DNA of 64,000 nt from Sagittula marina (GCF_014196795.1 NZ_JACIEJ010000003.1:186001-250000); one strand, 5' to 3'; numbered from the stretch's first letter, positions 37,901 to 47,767 are shown. Notes: generated by a model from the letters alone, not told the origin. Program-made: numbers and translations.

Positions 37901-39769
37901 TTAGCCGGCTCTGCGCAGGTCATGCTGCGCGACATCCTCGGGCGTGGGTCCCAACAGCGGCGTGACGAGAGCGTCCAGATCCCAGATATCCTGCTGGCTG
38001 CGCGGCAGCGGCGCCGGGGTGAGGATGCCCTGACGGATGTCCGCCGCGCATATCGCCAGCGCCAGCGCGTTGGGGGCGCCGATATACAGGGACCGCCAGC
38101 GGGGCGCAAAGCTGGTCTTGAAGCGGGCCAGTCCGGCACAATCCGCGATCCGCTTGGGCAGCGACGGGTGGGGCAGGGCCGCAAGGCTCACCTCGGCCAA
38201 CCCTTCGGCACGTGCATGGTCGATCACCGTCTGGATCAGCCCGTGCATGGTGCCTTGCGGCAGGTCCGCCATGTGTCGCAGCACATCCAGCGACAGGGCA
38301 TCTCCCGCCTGCAACCAGCTTGTGAACGCCACCAGTTCCCCATTCAGCCACGCGCCGAACATTGGTTTGTCGCGCAGGAACAGCGGGCAGAACCGCCCCA
38401 TGGTCAGACCACGCTCCGCACCGTGAAAATCTTCCCAAGCGGTGTGAATCTCTGTCATGCGCTCCCAGTCGGGCGTGGTGATCGGGCCATAGGTCACGCC
38501 TTCCTTTTCAGCTTTGCGCAGGAAGCGGCGCAACTGACGGTGCTCTGGCCCGTCCAGCGCATGGCGGGCCGGATCAATCACCGCTTCCACCGCAAAGGGC
38601 ACCACATGCCAACCCGCGCGCCGGGCCTCCGCCGCATCGCGGGCGGCGAGCTTATACAGGCAGGCCAAGCGGTTTTCCGATCGCGCGACACGGCGCAGCT
38701 CTGGCAGCAGCGCGGACAGGCGGCCTTCGGTCGCGCCAAGGAACAGCGTCAGCGCCTGCGGTGTGCGCAGCGCAACCCCCTCGGCGGACAGTGTCGCGAT
38801 GGCCGCATGGTCGTTCTGCGCGGCAATTCCGATCTCCGCGCGCGCGCCGGTCAGCTTGGCGTCGAGCGGCGGCAATTGACGATGACTGTGGGCGGGCATC
38901 AGCAGGGCCCAAGCCGCACCCGTCACACAAGGGATCGCGTAATAGATGACGCGAAAGGCAATCAGCGCTGCCGCCAACTCGGGCGAGGCCGCCCCGGGCA
39001 TCACGGTGATCAACGCCAGCTCGAACGGGCCGACGCCACCGGGTGTGCCGCCAATCATCCCCGCGCCAAGCGCCAGCGTGAAGGCCGCGATCAACACCGA
39101 AAGGCTGGGCGCGATCTCCGCCGGCAGCAGGACATGCAGCGCGGTCCCGGCAAAGATCACGTCCACGGCCGCCAGCGCGGTCAGCGTCAGAAAGGCGGAC
39201 ACCGAAGGGAGGTCAAACCGCCGCCCCAGCACCACAAGGCGCGGCGTCCGCAGCAACAGCCCGCAGAGTGCGGTCAGCCCCAGCGGGAACAACAGCAGCG
39301 ACAGCCAGCCGACGCCGGACACCACGGGCAACGCCACGCTGATGGCGATCAGCCCCCAGGCCGCAAAAAAGCTCAGCGTGACAAAGCCGGTGATCTTCAG
39401 AACCGTCGCGTGACCGAGGCTTGGCATCATGCGCCACCGCAGCGCCGCGCCCACCGCCGGGCCGAAACCGGTGGTCTGCCCGACCGCGATAGCTGCGGCG
39501 CCCGCATTGCGCGCCACGCGGGAATCCACGCCCGTGCGCAGATGTCGATGCGCCACCACGTCGTATTGCGCCACCGCCCAGAAGCTCGCGGCAGAGGCCA
39601 GCGCCGCCACGCCCCACGCCAGCATCGAAATATCGCTGAACGCGGCCTTCACAGCCAGCCAGTCAAGCGTCTGCGCCTTTTGCCAAAGAAGCAGCAGCAA
39701 GAGGCCACCGGCAACCGTGGGAAGGGTGCGTCGCGCGAAATCTGACGCCTGGGCGATGTGTTGGTTCAA
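37901..39769 (-). CDS. MprF-like protein: membrane flippase domain plus DUF2156 acyltransferase
   Basis: 622 residues. The N-terminal half (about 10-310) has at least seven helices of the LPG synthase/flippase type, with the motif MIGGTPGGVGPFELA. The C-terminal half (about 330-615) is a DUF2156 (dual GNAT-like) domain as in MprF, which transfers Lys or Ala from tRNA to phosphatidylglycerol, and in related lipid acyltransferases such as OlsF. Product (aminoacyl-PG, ornithine lipid or other) is not decidable by reading. Initiation is probably TTG at 39769 with GGAG upstream; no ATG precedes the first helix. Confidence 0.82.
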   Translation of the reverse strand: MNQHIAQASDFARRTLPTVAGGLLLLLLWQKAQTLDWLAVKAAFSDISMLAWGVAALASAASFWAVAQYDVVAHRHLRTGVDSRVARNAGAAAIAVGQTTGFGPAVGAALRWRMMPSLGHATVLKITGFVTLSFFAAWGLIAISVALPVVSGVGWLSLLLFPLGLTALCGLLLRTPRLVVLGRRFDLPSVSAFLTLTALAAVDVIFAGTALHVLLPAEIAPSLSVLIAAFTLALGAGMIGGTPGGVGPFELALITVMPGAASPELAAALIAFRVIYYAIPCVTGAAWALLMPAHSHRQLPPLDAKLTGARAEIGIAAQNDHAAIATLSAEGVALRTPQALTLFLGATEGRLSALLPELRRVARSENRLACLYKLAARDAAEARRAGWHVVPFAVEAVIDPARHALDGPEHRQLRRFLRKAEKEGVTYGPITTPDWERMTEIHTAWEDFHGAERGLTMGRFCPLFLRDKPMFGAWLNGELVAFTSWLQAGDALSLDVLRHMADLPQGTMHGLIQTVIDHARAEGLAEVSLAALPHPSLPKRIADCAGLARFKTSFAPRWRSLYIGAPNALALAICAADIRQGILTPAPLPRSQQDIWDLDALVTPLLGPTPEDVAQHDLRRAG

Positions 39770-39917
39770 GGCACCTGCTCCAATGTCTCAGCTTCTATCC
39801 TGAGCGTCGGAGGTAGGTGGAAGAGATTAACGTCCCCTTTGGAACCTGGAACGGTTTAAGAGAATGGCAGGGCAGGGTTAACGCTACCACTGCAAAACCC
39901 GATACGCCGCCCACGCG

Positions 39918-39948
39918 AAAAAGGCGCGATCCGTGTGGACCGCGCCTT
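39918..39948 (-). terminator. Terminator of the DUF1476 gene
   Basis: Minus-strand AAGGCGCG and CGCGCCTT arms enclose 12 bases and are followed by TTTTT; it begins 28 bases after the stop codon. Confidence 0.8.
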
Positions 39949-39975
39949 GTCTGGTATCGGTAAACCGTTAGGGGC

Positions 39976-40293
39976 TTACTTTGTCTCGGTCATGATCTGC
40001 TCTTTGGCGACGGCGATCAGCGCGTTCCGTTTGGCGCGGATTTCGTCTTCGGTCGCCTTGTCGCCCAGATCGGCCACAACTTTTCGGATCACGTCGTCAT
40101 GGCCCGCTTCCTCGAAGTCGGCCTTGACCACTTCGATGGCATAGGCGTTTGCGTCATCGCCGGTCTTGCCCAGAATCTCTGCCGCCCACAGGCCCAGCAG
40201 CTTGTTGGTGCGTGCCTCTGCCTTGAACTGCATTTCCTGATCGTGGGCGTACTTGTTTTCGAACGCGTTCTCGCGGTCGTCGAAGCTGGTCAT
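39976..40293 (-). CDS. F1-ATPase inhibitor subunit zeta (DUF1476)
   Basis: 105 residues. The N-terminus FDDRENAFENKYAHDQEMQFK is the characteristic segment that enters and blocks F1-ATPase hydrolysis in Paracoccus; a four-helix C-terminal domain follows. In alphaproteobacteria zeta stops reverse ATP hydrolysis. It is divergent from purC and separate from the atp operons, as in other Rhodobacteraceae. Confidence 0.92.
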   Translation of the reverse strand: MTSFDDRENAFENKYAHDQEMQFKAEARTNKLLGLWAAEILGKTGDDANAYAIEVVKADFEEAGHDDVIRKVVADLGDKATEDEIRAKRNALIAVAKEQIMTETK

Positions 40294-40462
40294 CTGTCTC
40301 GCTCCCTCGGGAATAATGTCGCATCAACGTATGCCGTTCCCCGCGCGCGGGCGCAAGCGCCGGTTGCCCGCTGCGGCATCTGCGACAGGAGCGGTCGCGC
40401 GCGCGCCGACCATACGTCAAAGGCTTGCAGCATCCGCGCTTTGGCCGTAAAAGGCCCGTAAC

Positions 40463-40487
40463 ACCGCGCGTTTTCCGCGCGGTTTTT
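40463..40487 (+). terminator. Terminator-like hairpin in the purC leader
   Basis: ACCGCGCG (40463-40470) pairs perfectly with CGCGCGGT (40476-40483), followed by TTTTT. It ends 21 bases before the purC ATG. No gene precedes it on this strand, so it is either an attenuator in the purC leader or the end of an untranslated RNA. Confidence 0.65.
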
Positions 40488-40508
40488 ACCGTTTGTGAAA
40501 GGGCCCTC

Positions 40509-41270
40509 ATGGCACGGCGCAAGAAGATTTACGAAGGCAAGGCAAAAATCCTGTACGAAGGGCCAGAGCCCGGCACGATCGTGCAGTATTTCAAGGATGA
40601 CGCCACCGCTTTCAACGCCGAAAAAAAGGACGTGATCGAGGGCAAGGGGGTGTTGAACAACCGCCTGTCCGAATTCTTCATGACCGGACTGAACAACGTC
40701 GGCGTACCGACGCACTTCCTCAAGCGTCTGAACATGCGCGAACAATTGGTGCGCGCCTGTGAAATCATCCCGCTGGAAATCATCGTTCGCAACTATGCGG
40801 CCGGCTCTTTGTCCAAACGTCTGGGCATCGAGGAAGGCACCGCTTTGCCGCGTCCGATCGTCGAATACTGCTACAAGGATGACAAGCTGGGCGACCCGCT
40901 TGTAACCGAAGAGCATATCGCCGCCTTCGGTTGGGCCTCGCAGCAGGACATGGATGACGTCGTGGCGCTGGCCTTGCGGGTGAACGATTACCTCTCCGGT
41001 CTGATGTACGGCGTGGGAATCAAGCTTGTTGATTTCAAGATCGAGATCGGTCGCGTCTACGAAGGGGACTTTCAGCGTCTGATCGTCGCGGACGAAATCT
41101 CGCCCGACAGCTGCCGTCTGTGGGATCTGGAAACCGGCGAGAAGCTGGACAAGGACGTGTTCCGCCACGATCTTGGCAACCTTGCGGACGCTTACACCGA
41201 GGTGGCCAAGCGGTTCGGCGTCATGCCGAAGAACGCGACCCACAACGCCAAGCCGACGCTGATCAACTGA
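40509..41270 (+). CDS. purC: Phosphoribosylaminoimidazole-succinocarboxamide synthase
   Basis: 253 residues. PurC joins aspartate to CAIR in purine synthesis. Seen: [14 protein letters not shown] (ATP loop), [29 protein letters not shown], and [10 protein letters not shown] with [12 protein letters not shown] at the active site. ATG 40509 is just after the leader hairpin. The gene ends 23 bases before a terminator, so downstream purS needs readthrough or its own promoter. Confidence 0.97.
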   Translation: MARRKKIYEGKAKILYEGPEPGTIVQYFKDDATAFNAEKKDVIEGKGVLNNRLSEFFMTGLNNVGVPTHFLKRLNMREQLVRACEIIPLEIIVRNYAAGSLSKRLGIEEGTALPRPIVEYCYKDDKLGDPLVTEEHIAAFGWASQQDMDDVVALALRVNDYLSGLMYGVGIKLVDFKIEIGRVYEGDFQRLIVADEISPDSCRLWDLETGEKLDKDVFRHDLGNLADAYTEVAKRFGVMPKNATHNAKPTLIN

Positions 41271-41293
41271 AGCGCGAAGGCGTTTCATGCGCG

Positions 41294-41319
41294 AAAGCCG
41301 GCCTTTGTGGTCGGCTTTT
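41294..41319 (+). terminator. Terminator between purC and purS
   Basis: AAAGCCG (41294-41300) pairs with CGGCTTT (41312-41318), followed by a short T-run. It is modest and may be leaky. Confidence 0.6.
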
Positions 41320-41412
41320 GTGTGTCTGCAGGGGGGATCAGGTGGCTTTCCCCTTGCAAAAAGTCGGCCGATGCGGTTTTTGCGCGGCAACATTGATCCC
41401 GGAGGAATGGCG

Positions 41413-41643
41413 ATGAAAGTCCGCGTGCACGTGATGCTGAAGAACGGTGTTCTGGACCCGCAGGGTGAGGCCGTGCGACATGCGTTGGGCGCGCTCGGCT
41501 TTGAGGGTGTAGGCAGCGTGCGTCAGGGTAAGGTCATTGAAATGGAACTCGCTGACGACACCTCCGAGGCAACCATCGGTGAAATGTGTGAAAAGCTGCT
41601 CGCCAATACGGTGATCGAAAGCTACCGCATCGAGACTCTCTGA
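41413..41643 (+). CDS. purS: Phosphoribosylformylglycinamidine synthase subunit PurS
   Basis: 76 residues. PurS is the small bridging subunit of the PurSQL enzyme, delivering ammonia from PurQ to PurL. MKVRVHVMLKNGVLDPQGEAV and the closing NTVIESYRIETL are diagnostic. GGAGGA ends 7 bases before ATG 41413. The partner purQ is not adjacent: a chemoreceptor gene separates them. Confidence 0.96.
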   Translation: MKVRVHVMLKNGVLDPQGEAVRHALGALGFEGVGSVRQGKVIEMELADDTSEATIGEMCEKLLANTVIESYRIETL

Positions 41644-41737
41644 TCGTTTTTCTGCGGCAATTCGCCCATATCGGGCGTATTTTCGGTATTCCGCTCTGAC
41701 CGAAGGGTGGGTGGAAACCAACTCTTAAAGGTCTGTG

Positions 41738-41752
41738 TGGCATCCCCCTTGC
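41738..41752 (+). promoter_or_regulatory. Candidate sigma-54 promoter of the chemoreceptor gene
   Basis: TGGCAT-CCCCC-TTGC matches the -24/-12 pattern: GG at 41739-41740 and GC at 41751-41752 with exactly 10 bases between. The predicted start near 41764 leaves a short leader containing GAGAGGGA before ATG 41775. No enhancer site is recognised. Confidence 0.5.
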
Positions 41753-41774
41753 GACAAGCAATGAGAGGGACGTC

Positions 41775-43727
41775 ATGCGCCGCCTAGGGAAAAACCTTAA
41801 AATAACCCTTGCAGCCGGGATGGCTGTTCTGCTCCTGCTGGTCTGCGCGGGCATGCTCCTGGCCTTCGACATGCAAGGCCGGGCCAGCGCGGTGGAAAAC
41901 GCGCAGATGAAACAGAATACCTCTCTGCGCATTTTGGCAGATAAGTTCGCATCTCAGTTTCCCGGCGTGACCTACACATTGGACGCTGACGGAAACGTTG
42001 ACGAGGTGCGCTGGACCGGGCTCGAAGCCCCTGAAGGCCATGACTTGATTGATTCGGTTGGCCAGGTGTCTGGTGAGACCGCGACGCTGTTCCAATGGGT
42101 CCCCGAAGAAGGGGACTTCATTCGGCGCACCACGAACATCGTGAAACCCGATGGGTCGCGCGCTGTCGGGACGTGGCTGGGCAAGGAAAATCCGGTACAT
42201 GCCATAATGATGGACCGTCAGACCTTCAGGGGCCAAGCGGTCATTCTCGGCAAACCCTATTATACTGTCTATCAGCCGGTCCTCGATGCACAGGACAACG
42301 TTGTCGGCATCTTTTACGTCGGTGTCGACAAAGCCGTGGTCGACGGCCAGATCGCCAATCAGGTGGTGACCGAGCTCATCGTGGCTGGACTGGCATTGAT
42401 GTTCGGTCTTGTGTTTTTGATCGGCCTGCTGAGCTGGTCTTTGCGCCCGATGACAGCAATCTCGAACCGCCTGCAGGGCATGGCCGAGGGTGATCTTGAA
42501 CATCCGGTTCCGCATACCGACCGCTCGGACGAGCTCGGCACGACGGCGCGCGTGGTCGAAAACTTCCGAGACCAGCTTGCCGCGGCAGCCGAAAGCGAAG
42601 CGTCCAGTGCACAGCAGCGAGTGGCGCAGGAAAAGGTTGTCGCAGCTCTGCGAAAGGGGCTGTCAGCCCTGGCCGATCGAAACCTGACGGCGCGGATCGA
42701 GAAGGAGGGCTTTCCACCGGAATACGAAGCATTGCGGCGTGATTTCGATAAAGGGGTCGAAAGCCTCGCCGATGCGCTTGCCAAGGCCGAAGGGGTCGCC
42801 TCCAGCGTGCGTTCCTCCGCGGCGGAGATCGGGACCACGTCCGACGAACTGGCGCGCCGTGTCGAAATGCAGGCCGCAACGCTGATGCAATCCGCCGAGG
42901 CGTTGAATGGCCTGACCGCCACCAGTCAGGACATCAAGAAGAACGTCGACCAGGCGGATGAAATGGCGCGCAAATCCCGCCAGCTCTCGGATGAAAGCAG
43001 GCATGTGGTGCAGGACGCCATTTCCGCGATCAACCGCATCGAAGAAACCTCAGACAAGATCAACCAGATCATCTCGGCTATCGACGACATTGCTTTCCAG
43101 ACCAATCTTCTGGCGTTGAACGCCGGTGTCGAGGCCGCCCGCGCAGGATCGGCAGGCAAGGGCTTTGCGGTGGTCGCCTCCGAGGTGCGCGGCCTCGCTC
43201 AAACGGCAGCCAATTCGGCGCAAGAGATCAAGGCGCTCATCACCGCCAGTGGCGAAGAGGTGAGCGAAGGCAGTCGTTTGGTGCAAAAGACCGGAACGTC
43301 GCTCTCCGAGGTCCAGACCCAGGTGGAAAGTCTCGGGCAACTGATCTCCAACATCGCGGGCGCTGTGCGTGAGCAAACCGAAGGTCTTGCTGACATCAAC
43401 GACGGCGTGCAACGTCTTGAAGGTGCGACACAGGAGAACGCCGCCATCGTCGAGGAGCTCAACGCCTCCGGCCAAAGTCTGAACATCGAGGCGGAGCGGC
43501 TCACTGACACCATGAGTGTCTTCCAGCAGAAAGGCACGGCTGGCAACTGGGATGCGCCGGTTGCCAAGCCAGCGCCCAAACCCAAAGCGCCTGAGCCGCC
43601 TGTCGAGAAAAAGGCAGTCAATGCCCCGGCGCCCACTCCCGCAAAGCCACCTGCGGCGTCTTCCACAACCGCCTCCCCACGGCCATCAAGTCTCAGCAGC
43701 AACAGCGATTGGGGGGAGGAGTTCTAA
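41775..43727 (+). CDS. Methyl-accepting chemotaxis protein with single Cache sensor domain
   Basis: 650 residues. Helix 1 (about 10-31), a periplasmic Cache_3-type sensor (35-195, with [25 protein letters not shown] and IFYVGVDK), helix 2 (197-221), HAMP (222-275), then a methyl-accepting coiled coil whose conserved tip ([23 protein letters not shown]) is near 436-458. A Pro/Ala/Lys-rich linker ends in DWGEEF, which recalls the WxxF CheR/CheB tether but with one extra residue. It lies between purS and purQ behind a sigma-54-like promoter. Ligand unknown; Cache_3 receptors often sense organic acids. Confidence 0.93.
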   Translation: MRRLGKNLKITLAAGMAVLLLLVCAGMLLAFDMQGRASAVENAQMKQNTSLRILADKFASQFPGVTYTLDADGNVDEVRWTGLEAPEGHDLIDSVGQVSGETATLFQWVPEEGDFIRRTTNIVKPDGSRAVGTWLGKENPVHAIMMDRQTFRGQAVILGKPYYTVYQPVLDAQDNVVGIFYVGVDKAVVDGQIANQVVTELIVAGLALMFGLVFLIGLLSWSLRPMTAISNRLQGMAEGDLEHPVPHTDRSDELGTTARVVENFRDQLAAAAESEASSAQQRVAQEKVVAALRKGLSALADRNLTARIEKEGFPPEYEALRRDFDKGVESLADALAKAEGVASSVRSSAAEIGTTSDELARRVEMQAATLMQSAEALNGLTATSQDIKKNVDQADEMARKSRQLSDESRHVVQDAISAINRIEETSDKINQIISAIDDIAFQTNLLALNAGVEAARAGSAGKGFAVVASEVRGLAQTAANSAQEIKALITASGEEVSEGSRLVQKTGTSLSEVQTQVESLGQLISNIAGAVREQTEGLADINDGVQRLEGATQENAAIVEELNASGQSLNIEAERLTDTMSVFQQKGTAGNWDAPVAKPAPKPKAPEPPVEKKAVNAPAPTPAKPPAASSTTASPRPSSLSSNSDWGEEF

Positions 43728-43860
43728 TCTTCGCCGAGCATAACCCCCACGTCCCCCTGTCATCTTTAAACTTCTGTGCTAAAGCAAGCGCGCGCGGCGA
43801 CTCGCCGCCCGCCTTCTGGGACAAGGGCCGTTTGCCCGCCGTTGAAAAAGGACTGCGCAG

Positions 43861-44526
43861 ATGAAAGCCGCCGTGATTGTCTTCCCCGGGTCGAATTGCG
43901 ACCGCGATATGGCCACCGCCTTTGAAAACGCAGGCTTGCAGGTGGAGATGGTCTGGCACAAGGACAGCGCATTGCCAGAGGCCGTCGATATCGTCGGTGT
44001 GCCGGGCGGCTTTTCCTTTGGCGACTATCTGCGGTGCGGGGCAATCGCCGCGAACGCGCCCATCGTGCACGCGGTCAAGGCGCATGCAGACCGGGGCGGC
44101 TACGTCCTTGGCGTCTGCAATGGGTTCCAGGTACTGACCGAAACCGGTCTGCTGCCGGGCGCTCTTCTACGCAATGCTGGATTGAAGTACATTTGCCGTA
44201 CCGTGGGCCTGAAGACTGAAGGCGCGTCGATCTACACTGACGGCTACGGCAGAGATGTCGAGATTGCTCTGCCCATCGCCCACCACGACGGGAATTACTT
44301 TGCCGACGATGCGACGCTGGACATGCTCGAAGCCGAAGATCGCGTCGCTTTCCGGTACACTGACAACCCGAACGGGTCTGCTCGTGACATCGCCGGTGTC
44401 TTGTCAGACAATCGCCGCGTGCTCGGCATGATGCCGCATCCGGAACGTGCGTCAGAAGCCGCTCACGGCAACGAGGATGGTGCGCGTCTTTTCGCCCATC
44501 TCACCAACGCTCTGACCACAGCCTGA
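43861..44526 (+). CDS. purQ: Phosphoribosylformylglycinamidine synthase glutaminase subunit PurQ
   Basis: 221 residues. PurQ releases ammonia from glutamine for FGAM synthesis. The class I glutaminase triad is complete: Cys in VLGVCNGFQ, His and Glu in [19 protein letters not shown] and [13 protein letters not shown] are further signatures. It follows the chemoreceptor gene by 133 bases and is followed closely by dctB. Confidence 0.97.
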   Translation: MKAAVIVFPGSNCDRDMATAFENAGLQVEMVWHKDSALPEAVDIVGVPGGFSFGDYLRCGAIAANAPIVHAVKAHADRGGYVLGVCNGFQVLTETGLLPGALLRNAGLKYICRTVGLKTEGASIYTDGYGRDVEIALPIAHHDGNYFADDATLDMLEAEDRVAFRYTDNPNGSARDIAGVLSDNRRVLGMMPHPERASEAAHGNEDGARLFAHLTNALTTA

Positions 44527-44563
44527 CTTGAGACCACAAGACGGGCGGCCTATCCTACGTTTC

Positions 44564-46321
44564 ATGGCATCCGCCCGTAACACGACACGTTTGCGCCGCG
44601 CAGCCCCCATCGGGGGCCGTGCACGTGTGGCTCTTGTCTTGCTATTGATTGGCGCCGTTGCCACTGTCTGGGTCACCAACTGGTTGCTCACGGACCGCTT
44701 TACCGAGACGACGCGCAATCGTGCTGAACTGCGCCTCGCACTTTATTCCGGAAACCTGATCTCAGAGTTGCGCCGCAACGCCATCGTGCCAGAGTTGCTC
44801 GCCCGCGACAAAGCCCTGTTGGATGCTCTGAATGCCGAAGATTTCGCTCAAAGCTCTCAGCGGCTCATTTCTTTTGTGGATGAAATCGGCGCGGCCAGCC
44901 TGATGTTGCTCGACCGTGAGGGGCGCTCCGTCGCCGCGACCGACCGCAACCGACTGGGTGAAAGCCACAACAACGCGCCGTATTTCGTCGATGCCGTGCG
45001 CGCCAATACAACCGTTTTTACCGAGATCGCGCGCGAGGCGGGCGGCTATCGCTTCACGTATTCCCGGCGGATGGAAACGGCCGGCGACACCGTTGGCGTC
45101 ATCATGGTCGAGGTGGATTTAGCAAAGTTCGAACGCGCCTGGGCCGGGATCTCCGACGCGGTCATGGTGACCAATTCCGACGGCATCATCGTGTTGGCGA
45201 CCGAACCGAGGTGGCGTGGCCTTACGCCGACAGAGGCGCTCGGCCCACCGGAGGACGGCGCCATCGAACGGCTCATCGCCTCCGCCGCCGACTGGACCGC
45301 CACGACCGCCGACGCCTACCTGCGTGGCGAGGCCGTCATGCGGATCGACGGACGCATCCCGTTTCGCGGCTGGACCCTGTCTACATTTACCACCTACAGC
45401 AGTGTCCGCGAACGGGTGAACGCTGTGCTTGCGCTGGAAATCATGGGTTTTGCCATCCTCGCTGCGCTGATGTTCTATGCGCTATCGCGCAAGAACGCCG
45501 TGCGTATGGCTCTGTTCCAGCGTGAATCCAACGAGTTGCGCGCCCTCAACGCCCGTCTGCAACGCGAGATCGCCGAGCGGGAGAAAGTGCAAAAGAACCT
45601 TGCAACGGCCGAACAATCGCTCGCGCAATCCTCCAAACTCGCCGCCTTGGGGGAAATGTCCGCCGCTGTGGCGCATGAATTGAACCAGCCGCTTGCGGCG
45701 ATGAAAACTTACCTCGCGGGGGCGCGTCTGCTGTTGAACCGCAACCGCCCCGAAGAGGCGCTGACCGCGTTTCACCGCATCGACGATCTGATCGAACGCA
45801 TGGGCGCGATCACGCGCCAGTTGAAAGGATTCGCCCGTAAGGGTCAGGAATCATTCACACCTTTCGACATGGGGGACGCGCTTGCGTCGAGCCTGTCGAT
45901 GATGGAACCACAGTTGAAATCGCGCCGCGTGAAGATCACGAAGATCATGCCGGACGATCCTGTGCGCGTCATCGGGGACCGGATGCGGATCGAGCAGGTT
46001 CTGGTCAACCTCTTGCGCAATGCGCTGGACGCCACCAAGTCTGTGGAAGATCCGCAAGTTGAGATTATATTGGCAGCAGGTGAGACCGCGACCCTCAGCG
46101 TGCGCGACAATGGAGACGGGATCGAAGACCTGGATGCGCTCTTTGAACCCTTTTACACCACGAAGGCGCCTGGCGACGGGACTGGACTTGGCCTTGCGAT
46201 CTCATCCGGGATCGTGTCGGAGCTCGGCGGACGTCTGACCGCGCGCAACGGCGAAAAGGGTGGCGCGGTGTTTGAAATGCAATTGCCCGTGATGAATGCG
46301 GCAAGCGAAGCAGCGGAGTGA
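44564..46321 (+). CDS. dctB: DctB-type sensor histidine kinase
   Basis: 585 residues. Helix 1 (about 20-42), a double-PAS/Cache periplasmic sensor (45-280: RNRLGESHNNAPYFVDAV and the YSRRM strand as in DctB), helix 2 (about 285-306), a coiled coil, the H-box EMSAAVAHELNQPLAAMKT (His near 372), then the N (NLLRNALDA), G1 (DNGDGI), F (FEPFYTTK) and G2 (GTGLGLAI) boxes. DctB senses C4-dicarboxylates in rhizobia; no dctA/dctPQM gene is in this window. ATG 44564 has no strong ribosome site; TTG 44528 is an alternative. Confidence 0.9.
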   Translation: MASARNTTRLRRAAPIGGRARVALVLLLIGAVATVWVTNWLLTDRFTETTRNRAELRLALYSGNLISELRRNAIVPELLARDKALLDALNAEDFAQSSQRLISFVDEIGAASLMLLDREGRSVAATDRNRLGESHNNAPYFVDAVRANTTVFTEIAREAGGYRFTYSRRMETAGDTVGVIMVEVDLAKFERAWAGISDAVMVTNSDGIIVLATEPRWRGLTPTEALGPPEDGAIERLIASAADWTATTADAYLRGEAVMRIDGRIPFRGWTLSTFTTYSSVRERVNAVLALEIMGFAILAALMFYALSRKNAVRMALFQRESNELRALNARLQREIAEREKVQKNLATAEQSLAQSSKLAALGEMSAAVAHELNQPLAAMKTYLAGARLLLNRNRPEEALTAFHRIDDLIERMGAITRQLKGFARKGQESFTPFDMGDALASSLSMMEPQLKSRRVKITKIMPDDPVRVIGDRMRIEQVLVNLLRNALDATKSVEDPQVEIILAAGETATLSVRDNGDGIEDLDALFEPFYTTKAPGDGTGLGLAISSGIVSELGGRLTARNGEKGGAVFEMQLPVMNAASEAAE

Positions 46322-46329
46322 AGGCCCAT

Positions 46330-47664
46330 ATGGCGAACGCGATGAAGATTGCCATCGTTGATGATGAACAGGACATGCGACAGTCGATCAGCCAATGGCT
46401 GGCGCTGTCCGGGTATGACACGGAAACCTTTGCCAGCGCCGAAGAGGCGCTCGGCACTGTTGGGCCTGACTACCCCGGCATCGTGATTTCCGACATCAAG
46501 ATGCCCGGCATGGATGGCATTCAGCTGCTCAAAAAGCTGATGGGGTCGGATTCCTCGCTGCCCGTGATCATGATCACTGGCCACGGCGATGTGCCGATTG
46601 CGGTGGAGGCGATGCGCATCGGTGCGTTTGATTTCCTTGAAAAGCCGTTCAACCCGGACCGCATGTCGGATCTGGCCAAGAAGGCGACCAATGCGCGCCG
46701 TCTGACGTTGGACACGCGGCAGCTGCGCCGTGAGCTGGCCGAAGGTGGTCAGATCATGAAAAAGCTAATCGGCGCGTCCCCGGCGATGGAACGTCTGCGC
46801 GAAGATATTCTTGATCTCGGCCAAGCCGACGGTCACGTGCTGATCGAGGGGGAAACTGGCACAGGCAAGACCCTCGTGGCGCACGCGCTGCACGCGGTGG
46901 GTAGCCGGGCGGGCAAGAAGTTCACCTTGATTTCCTGCGGTGCTCATGACGAAGACACGCTGATGACGCGGCTCTTCGGCCCGATGCAGCCAGAGGACAC
47001 GCGGCTTCCTGCGATCGAAGAGGCCCGTGGCGGCACATTGGTTCTGGAGGACATCGAGGTCCTCTCAGACGCGGCTCAGGCACGTTTGCTGTCCACGATC
47101 AACGATCAGGGCAATCCGCCGGAAACGCGCATCGTCGCCATCTCCAACCTGCAAGAGGAAGGGCGCACCTGCGAACAGGCGCTGCGGCCCGATCTCTATT
47201 ACCGACTTGCCGCGCTCAAGATTGTCGTCCCGCCGCTGCGGGCGCGGGGTGAGGATATACTGACGCTGTTTACGCGGCTGTCTGAAAGCTTTGCTGACGA
47301 ATATGGCTGCGATGCGCCCAAGGTCAGCGCGCAGGAGGCGGCGCAGCTCTTGCAAGCGCCGTGGCCCGGCAACGTCCGGCAGCTGATCAATCTGGCCGAG
47401 CGCGCGGTGCTGCAATCGCGGCGTGGGCAGGGGACCATCGCGTCCTTGCTGATGTCGGACCATGATCAGATGCAGCCGGTGATGACCACCGAGGGCAAAC
47501 CGCTCAAGGAGTATGTCGAGGCTTTCGAACGGATGCTGATCGACAACACCATGCGGCGTCACAAGGGATCCATAGCAGCGGTGATGGACGAGCTTTGCCT
47601 GCCGCGCAGAACCCTGAACGAAAAGATGGCCAAGTACGGCTTGCAACGCGCGGATTACCTTTAG
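46330..47664 (+). CDS. dctD: DctD-type NtrC-family response regulator lacking the GAFTGA loop
   Basis: 444 residues. Receiver domain (1-120, phospho-acceptor in VISDIKMPG), AAA+ domain (about 140-365) and a Fis-type HTH (SIAAVMDELCLPRRTLNEKMAKYGL). Walker A GETGTGKT and sensor segment RPDLYYRLAAL are kept. The sigma-54 contact motif GAFTGA is missing: LFGPMQPEDTRLPAIEEARGG replaces that loop, and Walker B reads LVLEDI where others have LFLDEI. Activation of sigma-54 is therefore doubtful. GTG 46318, overlapping the dctB stop by 4 bases, is an alternative start. Confidence 0.88.
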   Translation: MANAMKIAIVDDEQDMRQSISQWLALSGYDTETFASAEEALGTVGPDYPGIVISDIKMPGMDGIQLLKKLMGSDSSLPVIMITGHGDVPIAVEAMRIGAFDFLEKPFNPDRMSDLAKKATNARRLTLDTRQLRRELAEGGQIMKKLIGASPAMERLREDILDLGQADGHVLIEGETGTGKTLVAHALHAVGSRAGKKFTLISCGAHDEDTLMTRLFGPMQPEDTRLPAIEEARGGTLVLEDIEVLSDAAQARLLSTINDQGNPPETRIVAISNLQEEGRTCEQALRPDLYYRLAALKIVVPPLRARGEDILTLFTRLSESFADEYGCDAPKVSAQEAAQLLQAPWPGNVRQLINLAERAVLQSRRGQGTIASLLMSDHDQMQPVMTTEGKPLKEYVEAFERMLIDNTMRRHKGSIAAVMDELCLPRRTLNEKMAKYGLQRADYL

Positions 47665-47738
47665 TCCTAGACGTTTCGCGAGAGTGCCGACGTCTTCGCG
47701 CCCGATGCGGGACACGGCAATCTGACGGGATGTTGCGG

Positions 47739-47767
47739 CGGTCCGGACCTTGCGTCCGGGCCGTTTT
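47739..47767 (+). terminator. Terminator of the dctBD operon
   Basis: CGGTCCGGA (47739-47747) pairs with TCCGGGCCG (47755-47763, one G-U), followed by TTTT. Confidence 0.75.

Noticed and set aside
37793-39745. 650-codon open frame antisense to the MprF-like gene
   Set aside because: Arg/Gln/His-rich shadow without domains or start signals; the opposite strand encodes a coherent membrane protein.
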